The notes beneath the pieces are model-generated. The model made no database searches. It saw only the letters and a list, made by a program, of their open reading frames with translations, and had not been told where the DNA came from. This document shows, piece after piece, positions 13,194 through 24,573 of a stretch of 64,000 nucleotides of DNA (positions are counted from its first letter, which is position 1; each line of letters begins with the position of its first letter). Origin of the DNA: Thalassotalea sediminis (GTDB lineage Bacteria > Pseudomonadota > Gammaproteobacteria > Enterobacterales > Alteromonadaceae); contig NZ_AP027361.1 of the NCBI RefSeq assembly GCF_030295915.1, positions 3,832,846 to 3,896,845 on the forward strand, given 5' to 3'. The position numbers and the translations under genes are program-made.

Positions 13194-13421
13194 CTAAACT
13201 TTATCTTTTTCTTTCGTTGTTTCAGCGTTTTCTTCAGCGGCTGACTTGTTTGCAAGAGACTCTGTTGGCTTATCTTCTTTCTCTTCTTCTGTTACAGCTT
13301 TTTTAAAACCTTTAACAGCAGAACCTAGATCAGAACCCAAATTGCGTAACTTTTTGGTACCAAACAATAAAATAACAATTGCAGCAACAATCAATAATTG
13401 CCAAATACTTATTCCACCCAT
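13194..13421 (-). CDS. tatA: Twin-arginine translocase pore subunit TatA
   Basis: 75 residues: N-terminal membrane helix ([19 protein letters not shown]), FGTKKL hinge, then an amphipathic helix with [13 protein letters not shown] and an acidic/basic tail. It oligomerises to form the Tat pore. AGGAG precedes the ATG. First gene of the tatABCD-GGDEF-hemB-permease run; the promoter must lie in the divergent region 13422-13514. Confidence 0.96.
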   Translation of the reverse strand: MGGISIWQLLIVAAIVILLFGTKKLRNLGSDLGSAVKGFKKAVTEEEKEDKPTESLANKSAAEENAETTKEKDKV

Positions 13422-13514
13422 AAAAAAAACTCCTATAATTCAGATACAGACATTATAAAGTTATATTTTAAAAAAGCATCAGTTCACTGTTTTAAATTAG
13501 GGAGAATTAGTCGT

Positions 13515-14537
13515 TTGATTAAATTGGCGTCTTTGAAAATCATAAAAATGTTAATTTTGTTCGTGTTAATAAACCCAATTGAGTGGTGTGTTGCACAAGA
13601 ATCAGACTCGTCAAAACAAGAGCAACAACAAAAACCACCTGCAGATCAAGACTGCATTAAGCCGCCATTACCCACACAAAAAAATGAACATTGGATGGAA
13701 AGCTTCCACCACACTGTTTCCAACAGTGTATATCAGTCTGCACTGTGGTTTGATAATTTTTTTCTTGAAGAAGGTTTAGAACAAGAAACACCAAAAACAA
13801 CCGCTAGGATTAGGCTAGGGTGGGAGCCAAAAGCGAGGGACTGGGCAGAATTTGATACTCGTTTTAGAGTAAAAGTACGACTACCGCATTTTAAAGATAG
13901 GGTTGATTTAATTTTTTCAGATGATGATGACAACACACAAAGCTCTCTGCCTTTAGAGTCAGCTGACACACGAAAAGACCTTGAAGATGAAAGCTTTTCA
14001 GCTGCAGTTCGTTATACACACCGTCGTTCAAAAAATCGTATCTTGGAGTCCCGTATCGGTATATCTGGTGGTGATATTTTTTTTCGCGTGAAACACAATA
14101 GGCGCTTTACATGGAATGAAAAAAACAGCTTTAAAATAGAACCCTCAGTCTATTATTTTCTCGATGATGGGCTAGGTGCCAAATTATTATTAGAATATGA
14201 CTATCAAATGAACAAGAAAACACAATTAAGAATTAATTATAGTGTTCGAGGTTCAGCGGAATATAGTGGCCTAAGGTGGAAGCATGGTGCTTATTATTTA
14301 CACCAACTAGATCAAAAATCGGCTTCTATCACAACGATTCAAGCAGAAGGTGAACGTAATGGCGAACGCGGGTTTGTCATCGATAAATACCGCCTCAGCC
14401 ATCGATATCGATTTAATGCTTTACGCAGTTGGATATTTTTTGAAATCGAGCCTTTTTTGGAATGGCCAGAGAAAGAAAATTATACTACCACACCCGGTAT
14501 TGCGCTAAGAATAGAAGGTTTTTTCTCTCGAGGATAA
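13515..14537 (+). CDS. Secreted protein of unknown function, possibly an outer-membrane beta-barrel
   Basis: I do not recognise a family by name. The best start is TTG at 13515: GGAGA lies 9 nt upstream, and it gives a complete signal peptide (basic MIKLASLKIIK, hydrophobic LILFVLI, likely cleavage at WCVA-Q). The ATG at 13548 would lose the basic end; the frame opens at 13398 inside tatA territory. The mature protein (about 310 residues) has a Gln/Pro-rich linker, then from about residue 95 many short alternating strands with aromatic and basic residues (TARIRLGWEP, RFRVKVRLP, FFRVKHNRRFTW, IEPFLEW), suggesting a beta-barrel or beta-solenoid. Divergent from tatA, convergent with the GGDEF-EAL gene. 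Confidence 0.7.
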   Translation: MIKLASLKIIKMLILFVLINPIEWCVAQESDSSKQEQQQKPPADQDCIKPPLPTQKNEHWMESFHHTVSNSVYQSALWFDNFFLEEGLEQETPKTTARIRLGWEPKARDWAEFDTRFRVKVRLPHFKDRVDLIFSDDDDNTQSSLPLESADTRKDLEDESFSAAVRYTHRRSKNRILESRIGISGGDIFFRVKHNRRFTWNEKNSFKIEPSVYYFLDDGLGAKLLLEYDYQMNKKTQLRINYSVRGSAEYSGLRWKHGAYYLHQLDQKSASITTIQAEGERNGERGFVIDKYRLSHRYRFNALRSWIFFEIEPFLEWPEKENYTTTPGIALRIEGFFSRG

Positions 14538-14538
14538 C

Positions 14539-17157
14539 TTAAGCACGCGCTTTCGAGTCGTTTTCTTCAATATCACAGCCATCTGCAAATTTTTTCGGCT
14601 TCGCAATATGGTACCCTTGACCAAATTCACAGCCAACATCATTAAGCTTGTCTAACATTTCCTGTGATTCAATGCCTTCAGCCACCAGTCGATAACCAAA
14701 CTGACTGCCTAAATCATGTAACGCTTTAACCAAGGTTATATTATCGCTATTACAACCAATAGAATGAATTAGACTGCGGTCCAGCTTAATAAACTCAAAA
14801 GGGTAGCTATGTAAAAAGTTAAATGACGACAACCCTGCGCCATAATCATCTAGCGCTAATTTTACACCAAACTTCTTCAGTTTTTTCAAACCTTTCAATG
14901 CTAACTCAGTATGTTGTGCAAACGCATTTTCATTAAACTCCAAAATTAAACGTTCCGGTTGAACCGTGTTCAATTTGATCAAATCAATCAATAAGTGTAA
15001 TTGATTTGCTTGGGTTAAATGACGTCCAGACAAATTAACGCCGATAAAAGCATTCTCATAGTGCGCATGAGACTCCCATTGTTTCAAGCGCAAACAAACT
15101 TGCTCGATAACCCAGGTTTCAATCTCTAAAATCATGCCAGTTTCTTCTGCCATAAAAAGAAATTCACTCGGTGTTAACAAGCCTTTAGTGGGATGTTGCC
15201 AACGCAATAACGCTTCAAAGCCGATTGTATTCGTACTCTGTAAATCATTGATTTGTTGGTAATGCAGCTCAAATTGCTGCTGTTTAATGGCAATACGTAA
15301 CTCTTGCTCTAACGTTAAGCTAGCGATTAATTGTTCACGCATACTGTCGTCAAAAAAGACGTAACGCCCTCTACCCATGCTCTTGGCTTGATACATTGCA
15401 GCATCAGCATCACGTAGAATTTCATTGGCGTCATTATAATGGTGATTACACAAAGCAATGCCAATACTCGCATTTGAATATAGTGTATGCCCATTAACAT
15501 CAAATGGTTGTTCTATTGCGGTAATAATTCGGGTAGCGACTTCTTCTACATCATCTTGAGACTGCAAAGAATCCAATAATACCACGAATTCGTCACCACC
15601 TAATCGCGCTAAAATATCGTTATCACGAACACAAATAGTCAGCCTTTTGGCAATTTCTTTTAAAAATTCATCACCAGCATGATGTCCCAAAGTATCATTG
15701 ATTAATTTAAAACGGTCTAAATCAATAAATAATACAGCAAACCTATGATTTGGATGACGTTTTACATGACTTAATGCATAGTTAAGTCGATCAGAAAACA
15801 TCGCTCTGTTAGGTAATCTAGTAAGTGCATCATGATGAGCCTCAAAATAAAGCTGTTGTTCAGCTTTACGCCTTTCTTCAATTTGCATCCGTAGATTTAA
15901 ATTTGTCGCTTGGAGCTCTTGGGTACGTTGATTTACCATGCGCTCAAGTTCATCATGACTACGTTGTGAGGCAGCTAAGGCTTCCTTACGTAAAATTGCA
16001 GAAGCGACATGTTGACTAACAAAGCGAACAAGCTCCAAATCTTGATGACTGTACGCATGGTGGTTTTCATAATGTTGAATAGCAAATACACCAATGACAC
16101 GATCTTGTGCTAGTAATGGTGCGCCTAACCAAGCTTTAGGTAAACGATCTGCAGGATACTGCATCGTAAAGGCTTTTTGTTCAATATCACCCTGTTCTGT
16201 TAAAGCATAAATACTGCCATTGGTGACCATCAAAGGTTGCGCTTTAGAAATCGCTAATTCTGTTAAGCCGTTACCTATTTTTCTCGGTTGTGGGTGCGTA
16301 ACTTTTTCATCAACGTAATATGGAAAACTTAATGACCTTTCTGCTTCATTTACGAGCGCAACATAGAAATTATCAGCAGGTAATAACGCATTTATTTCTT
16401 GATGTAATGACTGATAAAACAACTGAATATCTTGATTAGTGGCAGTTAACTCGGAAATAGATAGCATCGCTTTATAAAGTTTAACCGCCTTTTGGCGTTC
16501 GCCAATTTCCTGTTGTAACTTACGATTTGTCTCCGTTAGCTTTTGTGTGCGCTGACGTATATTTTGCTCGAGTATTTCTCTACTTCTCACTCTATCAATA
16601 GCGGTTACTAGATGTTCAGCAATGAATTCAAGTAATTGGCAATCCCGGTCATCAAAATAAAGCTTCTCATCATAACTTTGTAAGGCAATGACACCAATGA
16701 CTTGATGACCACGCTTTAATGGTACGCCTAACCAATCCACACAAGATGAACCATAAAGGGCTATTTTCTCAGCTTTTGCCAATGCCATTCTCTCTGCAGA
16801 GCTGCAATGTATTGCATCACATTCATCAAATACAATATGACTTAAACTCTGACGCCAATGGTTTTTTTCTAAGTGCTCTAGTAGCCTTTGCTCTTTCATA
16901 TTATGAGCATGGGCGAGTGAAAGTTGACGTGATTTATTCAATAATACAATGTGGAAACTATCAGTAATCAATAACGACCTGATCACTGATTCTAGGGCAC
17001 AATAAAACGACGACATATCATTTACCGTGCTTGCCAACTCTGACAGTCGCAACAATCCTGATTGCATCGTTTTTACTTGTCGATATTTTTTTAACAGCGA
17101 CTTCAATTTAGGTAATTGGCGCGCTGCTTGAATATCTGTACTCGCCTTTACATCCAT
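14539..17157 (-). CDS. GAF-GAF-GGDEF-EAL cyclic-di-GMP signalling protein
   Basis: 872 residues, no membrane helix, so cytosolic. Two GAF-like sensor domains (about 45-195 and 230-395), each followed by a coiled coil, then GGDEF (about 435-600) and EAL (about 615-860). The cyclase site is intact (LGGDEF, 519-524) with an I-site RDND (511-514). The phosphodiesterase residues also look intact: EALLRW (648-653), IGVNLSG (about 705-711), LEFNEN (about 739-744), DDYGAG (770-775; more usual DDFGTG) and IKLDRS (about 790). It could be bifunctional. Monocistronic; convergent with the 13515 gene with a one-base gap. Confidence 0.93.
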   Translation of the reverse strand: MDVKASTDIQAARQLPKLKSLLKKYRQVKTMQSGLLRLSELASTVNDMSSFYCALESVIRSLLITDSFHIVLLNKSRQLSLAHAHNMKEQRLLEHLEKNHWRQSLSHIVFDECDAIHCSSAERMALAKAEKIALYGSSCVDWLGVPLKRGHQVIGVIALQSYDEKLYFDDRDCQLLEFIAEHLVTAIDRVRSREILEQNIRQRTQKLTETNRKLQQEIGERQKAVKLYKAMLSISELTATNQDIQLFYQSLHQEINALLPADNFYVALVNEAERSLSFPYYVDEKVTHPQPRKIGNGLTELAISKAQPLMVTNGSIYALTEQGDIEQKAFTMQYPADRLPKAWLGAPLLAQDRVIGVFAIQHYENHHAYSHQDLELVRFVSQHVASAILRKEALAASQRSHDELERMVNQRTQELQATNLNLRMQIEERRKAEQQLYFEAHHDALTRLPNRAMFSDRLNYALSHVKRHPNHRFAVLFIDLDRFKLINDTLGHHAGDEFLKEIAKRLTICVRDNDILARLGGDEFVVLLDSLQSQDDVEEVATRIITAIEQPFDVNGHTLYSNASIGIALCNHHYNDANEILRDADAAMYQAKSMGRGRYVFFDDSMREQLIASLTLEQELRIAIKQQQFELHYQQINDLQSTNTIGFEALLRWQHPTKGLLTPSEFLFMAEETGMILEIETWVIEQVCLRLKQWESHAHYENAFIGVNLSGRHLTQANQLHLLIDLIKLNTVQPERLILEFNENAFAQHTELALKGLKKLKKFGVKLALDDYGAGLSSFNFLHSYPFEFIKLDRSLIHSIGCNSDNITLVKALHDLGSQFGYRLVAEGIESQEMLDKLNDVGCEFGQGYHIAKPKKFADGCDIEENDSKARA

Positions 17158-17420
17158 CTAAGGCTAACCCATCTATTTATTTTGTATTATTATTGTGCGA
17201 CTTAGTCTATCAAATTTATTTGATTTGACTAGTGTAAAAGTACAAAAAACAACCATTAATTTACAATTAACCCGTTTTTTACTTATTCAGCGTACATAAG
17301 TGCCTGACATTTTTGCTTTTTATAAATATGCCTCACTTTTCAAAACAGCGTATTTGAAGTGAAAGGCCTATTTAGGGTAACCAGACCTAAGCATCCTACC
17401 ACCTTTCGCTAAAAACAAAA
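17158..17420. other. Intergenic stretch between the GGDEF-EAL gene and the rpoH terminator
   Basis: AT-rich, with no open frame showing coding character. It must contain the promoter of the GGDEF-EAL gene. Apart from the rpoH terminator at its right end I see no structured element. Confidence 0.5.
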
Positions 17421-17444
17421 AAACCGGCAAATGCCGGTTTTTTT
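17421..17444. terminator. Intrinsic terminator of rpoH (bidirectional form)
   Basis: Stem AACCGGCA (17422-17429) / TGCCGGTT (17432-17439) with a 2-nt loop in the perfect form. On the minus strand it is followed by seven T, about 20 bp after the rpoH stop. A T-run on the other side makes it symmetrical. Confidence 0.9.
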
Positions 17445-17461
17445 CTATAGCGGTAGGCAAA

Positions 17462-18325
17462 TTATGCAGCCATACCGTTTTTCAATTTATTTAACGCATT
17501 TTTCTCTAACTGGCGTACGCGCTCAGCAGAAATTTGGTATTTATCAGCTAACTCTTGAAGTGTTGCTTTATCTTCTTCCAACCAACGTGTTTTAATAATG
17601 TCTTGGCTACGATCATCAAGTGCAACTAATGCATTGGCCAAACGCTTATTCGCGTGTTGCTCCCAATTGTTCTCTTCAACTTGCTGAGCAATGTCTGAAC
17701 TAGCATCTTCTAAATACTGAGCTGGAGCAAAACTACTGCCCATTGAACTATCATCGTCATCATTCGACATTTCAAACGTTTGATCTTGGCTTGTCATACG
17801 TGATTCCATTTCCATCACGTCTTTCTTAGATACACCAAGAGATTCAGCAACATGACTTACTTCATCATTGCTAAACCAACCTAAACGTTTCTTATTTTTA
17901 CGTAAATTAAAAAATAACTTACGTTGCGCTTTGGTTGTAGCTACCTTCACGATACGCCAATTACGTAAAACAAACTCGTGAATTTCCGCTTTGATCCAAT
18001 GAACAGCAAATGACACCAAGCGTACACCTACTTCAGGGTTAAACCGCTTAACTGCCTTCATCAAACCTACATTACCTTCTTGGATCAAATCAGCTTGAGC
18101 TAACCCGTATCCTGCATATCCTTTTGCTACGTGAACAACAAAACGTAAGTGCGACATAATCAACTCTTGCGCCGCCTGTAAGTCGTCTTCACTATGTAAA
18201 CGAGTCGCTAGCTCATGCTCCCGCTCAGCGGAAAGCATAGGAATGCTATAAGCTGATTGTACATAGGCTTCAATGCTGCCGCTTTGCGGCACTGATAGCG
18301 CCATCGATTGCATTGTATCACTCAT
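17462..18325 (-). CDS. rpoH: RNA polymerase heat-shock sigma factor RpoH (sigma-32)
   Basis: Directs transcription of heat-shock chaperones and proteases. 287 residues: region 2 with [18 protein letters not shown] (about 80-97) and [11 protein letters not shown], the diagnostic RpoH box [10 protein letters not shown] (134-143) that binds core polymerase and mediates turnover, and region 4 with a C-terminal helix-turn-helix ([19 protein letters not shown]). Downstream of ftsX with a 203-bp gap that must hold rpoH promoters; one -10-like TATAAT is seen. The 5' coding region could act as an RNA thermometer, as known in E. coli, but I could not fold it reliably. Confidence 0.98.
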   Translation of the reverse strand: MSDTMQSMALSVPQSGSIEAYVQSAYSIPMLSAEREHELATRLHSEDDLQAAQELIMSHLRFVVHVAKGYAGYGLAQADLIQEGNVGLMKAVKRFNPEVGVRLVSFAVHWIKAEIHEFVLRNWRIVKVATTKAQRKLFFNLRKNKKRLGWFSNDEVSHVAESLGVSKKDVMEMESRMTSQDQTFEMSNDDDDSSMGSSFAPAQYLEDASSDIAQQVEENNWEQHANKRLANALVALDDRSQDIIKTRWLEEDKATLQELADKYQISAERVRQLEKNALNKLKNGMAA

Positions 18326-18408
18326 TTAAGTCACCCTTTTTTAGACCTGGCTCGCGATAATAACACGAAGAATTTAATTGATCGATAGCTAATTTAACGA
18401 TCATTACT

Positions 18409-18414
18409 ATTATA
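18409..18414 (-). promoter_or_regulatory. Candidate -10 box of an rpoH promoter
   Basis: A perfect TATAAT on the minus strand about 85 bp upstream of the rpoH ATG. The -35 region at 17-18 bp is poor, so this is only a candidate. The 18326-18528 gap is long enough for several promoters. Confidence 0.35.
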
Positions 18415-18528
18415 GACAGGGAATTAAGCTAACATCTTTCACTGATTGATAAATTAATTTTTTGTGAAATTAGCGAAGAAACATAACATCGGAGTACAAT
18501 AGCATTTCCCTGCACACAATAAGACAAT

Positions 18529-19515
18529 CTATTCTGCTGTAGGTTCAATAGCACGAATATGTTTTCGTACCGAAATATAACTACCTGATAACCCTAACAC
18601 TACTGCAAAGAATAACAACCACAACATTTCACTACCACTTAAACCAATCAAACGAAAATTACTTTGATATAGATCGGTAAGTGCGATCATTGATAACGAG
18701 AAATAATGTACTAACGCTGCAACGCAAAGTACTGCCACCATGCCGCCTAGCACACCATACCACATACCAGCATATAGAAATGGCCGTTGAATAAAGCTGT
18801 CAGTTGCTCCAACAAGTTTCATAACGGCAATAGCGTCACGTTGATTTAAAATCGCTAACCTAATGGTATTGCCAATAATTAAGACAACCGATGCACACAA
18901 CAAAATGGCAATACCAATAACAATATCTTCAATTAATGTAGCAATAGCTTGTAAGCGAGTTAGCCATTCTAAATCAAGCTTTCCTTGTTCAACTTCTCTT
19001 TCATTCTCTAGTTTCTGTAAAAGTTCCTCCGCTGCCTGTGGCTGACTCGAACGTTGAGTTGGGATCACGAGCACTGTAGCAGGTAAAGGATTTGTCGATA
19101 AGTATTCTAATGCCTGACCAAAACCAGAAGACTCCTTAAATTCGTCCATTGCTTGTTGCGCGGAAATATAAGTAACGCTAGCAACTTCAGGGTATAAAGA
19201 TATGCGTTTTACCAAATTATTAGCAGCACTATCCGTAACCGAAAGCTTTAAAAATAAACTGATTTCAGATGCCGACTCCCACTGTTGGGATACTGATTGT
19301 GCATTTTTAACAAATACATGCAATGTGGCCGGTAATGTAAGACTAATACCAAGCACAAGTATGGTCATAACCGATGTAAAAGGCGTGCGCCATAAATCAC
19401 CTAAACTACCGACGCTTTGTTGTAGATGACGGACAAAGTAAGCGATAATTTTCTGTAAAAAATTAATATTAGGCTTTGACGAGTTAGACTTTGATGACGT
19501 ATTACGTTTATTCAT
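18529..19515 (-). CDS. ftsX: Cell-division ABC-transporter-like membrane subunit FtsX
   Basis: With FtsE it controls amidase activation (via EnvC) at the divisome. The protein has a cytosolic N-terminus, a first membrane helix (TSVMTILVLGISLTLPATL), a large periplasmic domain with SEISLFLKL, and three further helices at the C-terminus. The start at 19515 (328 residues) has AAGGAG 6 nt upstream and overlaps the end of ftsE by 8 bp; the frame extends to 19539, but that start lacks such a site. Cotranscribed with ftsE and ftsY. Confidence 0.95.
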   Translation of the reverse strand: MNKRNTSSKSNSSKPNINFLQKIIAYFVRHLQQSVGSLGDLWRTPFTSVMTILVLGISLTLPATLHVFVKNAQSVSQQWESASEISLFLKLSVTDSAANNLVKRISLYPEVASVTYISAQQAMDEFKESSGFGQALEYLSTNPLPATVLVIPTQRSSQPQAAEELLQKLENEREVEQGKLDLEWLTRLQAIATLIEDIVIGIAILLCASVVLIIGNTIRLAILNQRDAIAVMKLVGATDSFIQRPFLYAGMWYGVLGGMVAVLCVAALVHYFSLSMIALTDLYQSNFRLIGLSGSEMLWLLFFAVVLGLSGSYISVRKHIRAIEPTAE

Positions 19516-20200
19516 CATGAACTCCTTGCAAACCTTCAACTAAACCATCATCAATCATCGCCCCTTGCTTTAAGGTTAAGGTCCGATATTTTAGCCGGGC
19601 TATAAGCCCTAAATCATGAGTGGCAATCAATACAGCAACACCTAAATCATTGAATTCTTCAAAGAGCTTAATAATTTCTAATGAGAGTTTAGGGTCTAAA
19701 TTACCAGTAGGTTCATCGGCAAGCAGGATAGGAGGCTTATTCACGATTGCTCGCGCTATCCCTACACGCTGCTGTTCACCACCTGACAGCATATGTGGAT
19801 AACAACGGATCTTGCTGGTTAAATGTACTTTTTCCAATGCCGCTTCTACACGTTTCTTCGTTTCTTTGTGGCTAAATCCTTCGATGATAAGTGGCAATGC
19901 CACATTATCAAAGACTGTACGATCCATAAGCAAATTATGATTTTGGAAAATCATCCCAATGCCTCGACGTACATACGGAATTTGCGAATAGGAAACGGAA
20001 GATAAATTAACACCATTAATATGAACTGTACCACTAGTGGGTGTTTCCATCAGTGACATCAATTTTAATAAGGTACTTTTACCGGCACCTGAATGCCCAG
20101 TTAAAAATGCCATTTCCCCAGCCGCTAAACTAAAGCTAACATTGTTCAATGCAATAAAGCCGCCGGGATAAGTTTTGTTTACCTGATTAAAACGGATCAT
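19508..20200 (-). CDS. ftsE: Cell-division ATP-binding protein FtsE
   Basis: ABC ATPase partner of FtsX. 230 residues with Walker A TGHSGAGKST (about 34-43), Q-loop MIFQNHNLL, signature LSGGEQQR (about 138-145), Walker B ILLADEPTGNLD (about 158-169) and the switch His in ATHD. The 18-bp gap to ftsY and 8-bp overlap with ftsX support one ftsY-ftsE-ftsX operon, a strongly conserved arrangement. Confidence 0.97.
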   Translation of the reverse strand: MIRFNQVNKTYPGGFIALNNVSFSLAAGEMAFLTGHSGAGKSTLLKLMSLMETPTSGTVHINGVNLSSVSYSQIPYVRRGIGMIFQNHNLLMDRTVFDNVALPLIIEGFSHKETKKRVEAALEKVHLTSKIRCYPHMLSGGEQQRVGIARAIVNKPPILLADEPTGNLDPKLSLEIIKLFEEFNDLGVAVLIATHDLGLIARLKYRTLTLKQGAMIDDGLVEGLQGVHDE

Positions 20201-20218
20201 GGTGATTCTTATTTATTT

Positions 20219-21493
<1,275 letters not shown>

Positions 21494-21608
21494 TTCGTAA
21501 CTTCTTTCTTTTAAAAACCAACAACGGCTGTTATTGCGTGTTAAACAAGGATAAAATTGCCGATAGTTTAACACCTTACTAGCTGACAAAAAACAAAAGC
21601 TTGAACCT

Positions 21609-22208
21609 ATGTCTCGCATCAAAAAAAATCACTCTAAAAACACTAAACCTTCAGGCAGTATTCGCATTATTGCGGGCAAACATCGAGGTCGAAAGCTTCC
21701 GGTGATTGATGCGCAAGGGTTACGACCTACCACAGATAGAGTCAAAGAAACGGTCTTTAACTGGTTAATGCCATATATCAACGAAAGTCATTGTTTAGAC
21801 TGTTTCTCTGGCGCAGGTAGTTTAGGATTTGAAGCAATGTCACGTGGCGCAAGCAGTGTGTGCATGTTAGAACTAAATAAGCAGGCAGCACAGCAACTCA
21901 ATAATAACAAAGCACTATTAAAAGCAACGCCTTGCAAGGTTTATCATACCGATACGTTATCGTTTTTAACAACCCAGGAAAAAACTGCATTTGATATCGT
22001 TTTTATTGACCCTCCATTTCGCCAGCAACTTTTACCCAAGGTTATATCGCTTTTAGAAATGGGTTGGTTAACTAAAAATGCGTTAATTTATATTGAACAA
22101 GAAGCCGAAAATAACGATGTCGATATCCCTAAAAATTGGCAGTTAATAAAAGAAAAAATAACTGGACAAGTGAAGTATCAATTATTTCAAAAGTTAAACG
22201 ACGATTAA
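21609..22208 (+). CDS. rsmD: 16S rRNA (guanine966-N2)-methyltransferase RsmD
   Basis: Methylates G966 of 16S rRNA in the small subunit. 199 residues: GKHRGRKL (about 24-31) and [15 protein letters not shown] near the N-terminus, SAM motif [19 protein letters not shown], and catalytic motif DPPF ([11 protein letters not shown]). Divergent from ftsY across about 115 bp, the same rsmD/ftsY arrangement as in E. coli. Confidence 0.95.
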   Translation: MSRIKKNHSKNTKPSGSIRIIAGKHRGRKLPVIDAQGLRPTTDRVKETVFNWLMPYINESHCLDCFSGAGSLGFEAMSRGASSVCMLELNKQAAQQLNNNKALLKATPCKVYHTDTLSFLTTQEKTAFDIVFIDPPFRQQLLPKVISLLEMGWLTKNALIYIEQEAENNDVDIPKNWQLIKEKITGQVKYQLFQKLNDD

Positions 22209-22278
22209 TTCTACTTGTTCTGGTGATCTCTACCTCTGGTTCATAACGTATTGCCCAGTAAAACAAAGGTATTACGTT

Positions 22279-22815
22279 ATGTTTATTCGAAAAACAATTT
22301 TTATTCTGCTAACACTACTGATAAGCGCGTGCTCAAATACATACCCAAATAAAGAATTAACGAATCAGCGTTTTCCTAGTGTTATTGGCACCAATTTACT
22401 CAAAGAAACAGTAAGCTTGCCTGAAGATTTAACACATAAACCTGTCGTTTTATTGCTTGGCTACAAGCAAGATAGTCAGTTTGATATCGATCGTTGGCTT
22501 ATAGGTTTAGAGATGACCGAAACTAATATTCAGGCACTTGAAATTCCGACGATTCAAGGTTTATTTCCAAGAATGTTTAAAACCCAAATTAATGAAGGTA
22601 TGCGCAGAGGCATTCCAAAAGATTTGTGGGCCGGTGTCATTACGGTTTATAAACAAGGTGATAAACTACAACAATTTACCGGCAACGAAAAGCCTAATAA
22701 TGCTCGAGTAATCTTACTTGATGAACAAGGTGTAATTCGCTATTTCTATGATCAAGGTTTTGCTGTTTCTGCTTTGCAAGGTTTACGAGCAACAATCGAA
22801 AAAATCAAACAATAG
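22279..22815 (+). CDS. Predicted lipoprotein with thioredoxin-like fold, function unknown
   Basis: 178 residues. The N-terminus MFIRKTIFILLTLLISAC is a lipoprotein signal with lipobox L-I-S-A-C, lipidated Cys at 18. After it, FPSVIGTNLLKETVSLPEDL and PVVLLLGY resemble the first strands of redoxin/AhpC-like proteins, but no CxxC or peroxidatic Cys is present, so any catalytic role is doubtful. It ends with VILLDEQGVIRYFYDQGF, a typical thioredoxin-fold beta-hairpin. 70 bp after rsmD on the same strand; convergent with yjaG. Confidence 0.7.
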   Translation: MFIRKTIFILLTLLISACSNTYPNKELTNQRFPSVIGTNLLKETVSLPEDLTHKPVVLLLGYKQDSQFDIDRWLIGLEMTETNIQALEIPTIQGLFPRMFKTQINEGMRRGIPKDLWAGVITVYKQGDKLQQFTGNEKPNNARVILLDEQGVIRYFYDQGFAVSALQGLRATIEKIKQ

Positions 22816-22822
22816 TGATGTA

Positions 22823-23407
22823 CTATAACTCGATACCTAAGCTCGAATAGCCTTGGCCAAGAGCCATTTCTTTTAGCGCTTTAATCGTACTGGTATTTTC
22901 TGAAGATGCCTGTAACAAATCAAACAAAGCATTCTGCATCTCTTTTTCCCATGTCATCAATGGATGCTGTTGTATTAATAATTCATCAGCATCTTCCATT
23001 TCTTCATGCTCTTCGAGAATGCACAACTCTACATAAGCTGAAACGCTATTCAACGACAGTCTAGAAACCTGCGTGATCAACTCTTCATCCTTTTGTTGTA
23101 TGTATTGCAACAACGCGTTCAACGCCATACATGCATCGAGTGCTGGAAAAACGCCAAAAAACTCAAACGCTTCAGGATCAGGAATTTGCTCCTCAAGTTT
23201 TTCTAATTGCACTTCGCAATTAATATTTATTTTTTGTTTTTTATCAAGCCGCTGCCAAATAAGATCAAGCTGATTTCTTAATACTTTGCTATTTCCTACC
23301 TTCGTGGCTTCACTAAACATTTTATAGTTAGGTAACATTCTTTCGATAAGTGTTGCAGCAAAGGCCATTTGTTGCCAAGGCGTTAAGTTTTTTATGGGAA
23401 GTCTCAT
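22823..23407 (-). CDS. yjaG: YjaG family protein (DUF416)
   Basis: 194 residues, all-helical and acidic, matching YjaG/DUF416: it starts with LPIKNLTPWQQMAFAATLIERMLPNY, has a conserved central FFGVFPALDACMALNALL, and ends with GQGYSSLGIEL. The function of the family is unknown. Soluble, cytosolic. Next to a coiled-coil protein on the same strand (55-bp gap). Confidence 0.85.
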   Translation of the reverse strand: MRLPIKNLTPWQQMAFAATLIERMLPNYKMFSEATKVGNSKVLRNQLDLIWQRLDKKQKININCEVQLEKLEEQIPDPEAFEFFGVFPALDACMALNALLQYIQQKDEELITQVSRLSLNSVSAYVELCILEEHEEMEDADELLIQQHPLMTWEKEMQNALFDLLQASSENTSTIKALKEMALGQGYSSLGIEL

Positions 23408-23462
23408 GATTTTATGTTACCTACTGTTAAAGGCGCACAGTATACTGAGTTTACAAAACTGA

Positions 23463-24518
23463 TCATTGTTTTTTTGCGAGTTCTTTCTGCGCATATTCAA
23501 ATCGTAATCGATACTCCGTAACCTGCTGCTCAAGCTCATTTACGGTTTGCGTATATTTAGCCGACAGCTCTTGGTTTTCATCTCTTAAATATTTTATTGT
23601 TTCGCGCGCTTTAGCATATTCAGTTTCTTGTTGCTGTTTTTTCGCTTGCTGACTTTCAATGCGTTCTTGATGTTGTGTGACCTCTTGCTGCAGTTTTACT
23701 AACGAATCTTCACTTGTTGCTAACTGCTGATTAACCTCTGTCAGTTCGTTGGTTAATTCAGTTACTTTTTTTTCTAACTGTTCAGTATTTTCTTGATGTT
23801 GCGTAATCTCAGCCATGAGCGAAACAATATGCTCATTTTTATTTGCTATCTCATCGTTTAACGACTGACTGTTGTTTTCAAGTACTTGTAATTTTTCGTG
23901 TTGCTGCTTTTGATATTGCTTAAACTTTGTGAGGTGTTTTGTTAAATCTTGCTCTTTCTCGGCATAAAGTTTTTTAAAATTACTTAGCTCTTCTGTTGTA
24001 TCTGATAATTGCTGCTGCTGAATTACTTGCTGTTGCTCCGTATTTGCTTGAAAATGTTCAAACTCAGCCGTTACTTCGTTTAATTGGCTATTTAATTGGG
24101 AAATTTGTTGATTTTGAACATCGAGCGTCGCCGTTTTAGCCTGAGCATTCTTATCAATAGTCTCTTGCAGCGCAACCTGTTCAGCCAATTGTTCTTTGAG
24201 TGATTTACATTCTGCTTCCAGGGCACTGACATCGTTACTGTCGGCCTGTGACGATATTTGTTTTGATAAATCAGCTAACTGCTGTTGAAAGTTATTTTCT
24301 CGTTGCTCAAAAGTTTTAGCATCTTCTTGTTGACGTCGTTGTAATTCAGAAATTTTTTCTTTTAAGGCAACTACTTGGGGTAATGCGTCTATTTGCTGTG
24401 GCGTAAGGGGATCAGTAGCAGACTCTTCAATAATAGCGGAAACTTGCTGCGTAATGCTGCTTGCCAGTGCCTGAAGCTTTTTATCAATGCTATGTGAATT
24501 CTCGTTTTTATCTGCCAT
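23463..24518 (-). CDS. Long coiled-coil protein, function unknown
   Basis: 351 residues, almost wholly helical: from about residue 45 to the end it is a continuous heptad-rich coiled coil with very high Gln and Glu. The N-terminal 45 residues (ADKNENSHSIDKKLQALASS) may be a separate short helix. No signal peptide, no membrane segment, no Walker motif. The ATG at 24518 follows GGAA by 6 nt. Similar coiled-coil proteins include KfrA-like and structural proteins, but composition bias makes comparison unsafe. Possibly cotranscribed with yjaG. Confidence 0.75.
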   Translation of the reverse strand: MADKNENSHSIDKKLQALASSITQQVSAIIEESATDPLTPQQIDALPQVVALKEKISELQRRQQEDAKTFEQRENNFQQQLADLSKQISSQADSNDVSALEAECKSLKEQLAEQVALQETIDKNAQAKTATLDVQNQQISQLNSQLNEVTAEFEHFQANTEQQQVIQQQQLSDTTEELSNFKKLYAEKEQDLTKHLTKFKQYQKQQHEKLQVLENNSQSLNDEIANKNEHIVSLMAEITQHQENTEQLEKKVTELTNELTEVNQQLATSEDSLVKLQQEVTQHQERIESQQAKKQQQETEYAKARETIKYLRDENQELSAKYTQTVNELEQQVTEYRLRFEYAQKELAKKQ

Positions 24519-24573
24519 GCAAATTCCAGATGTCCCAACACCACCTTTAAAACTAGCACAGCCATTAACAATA

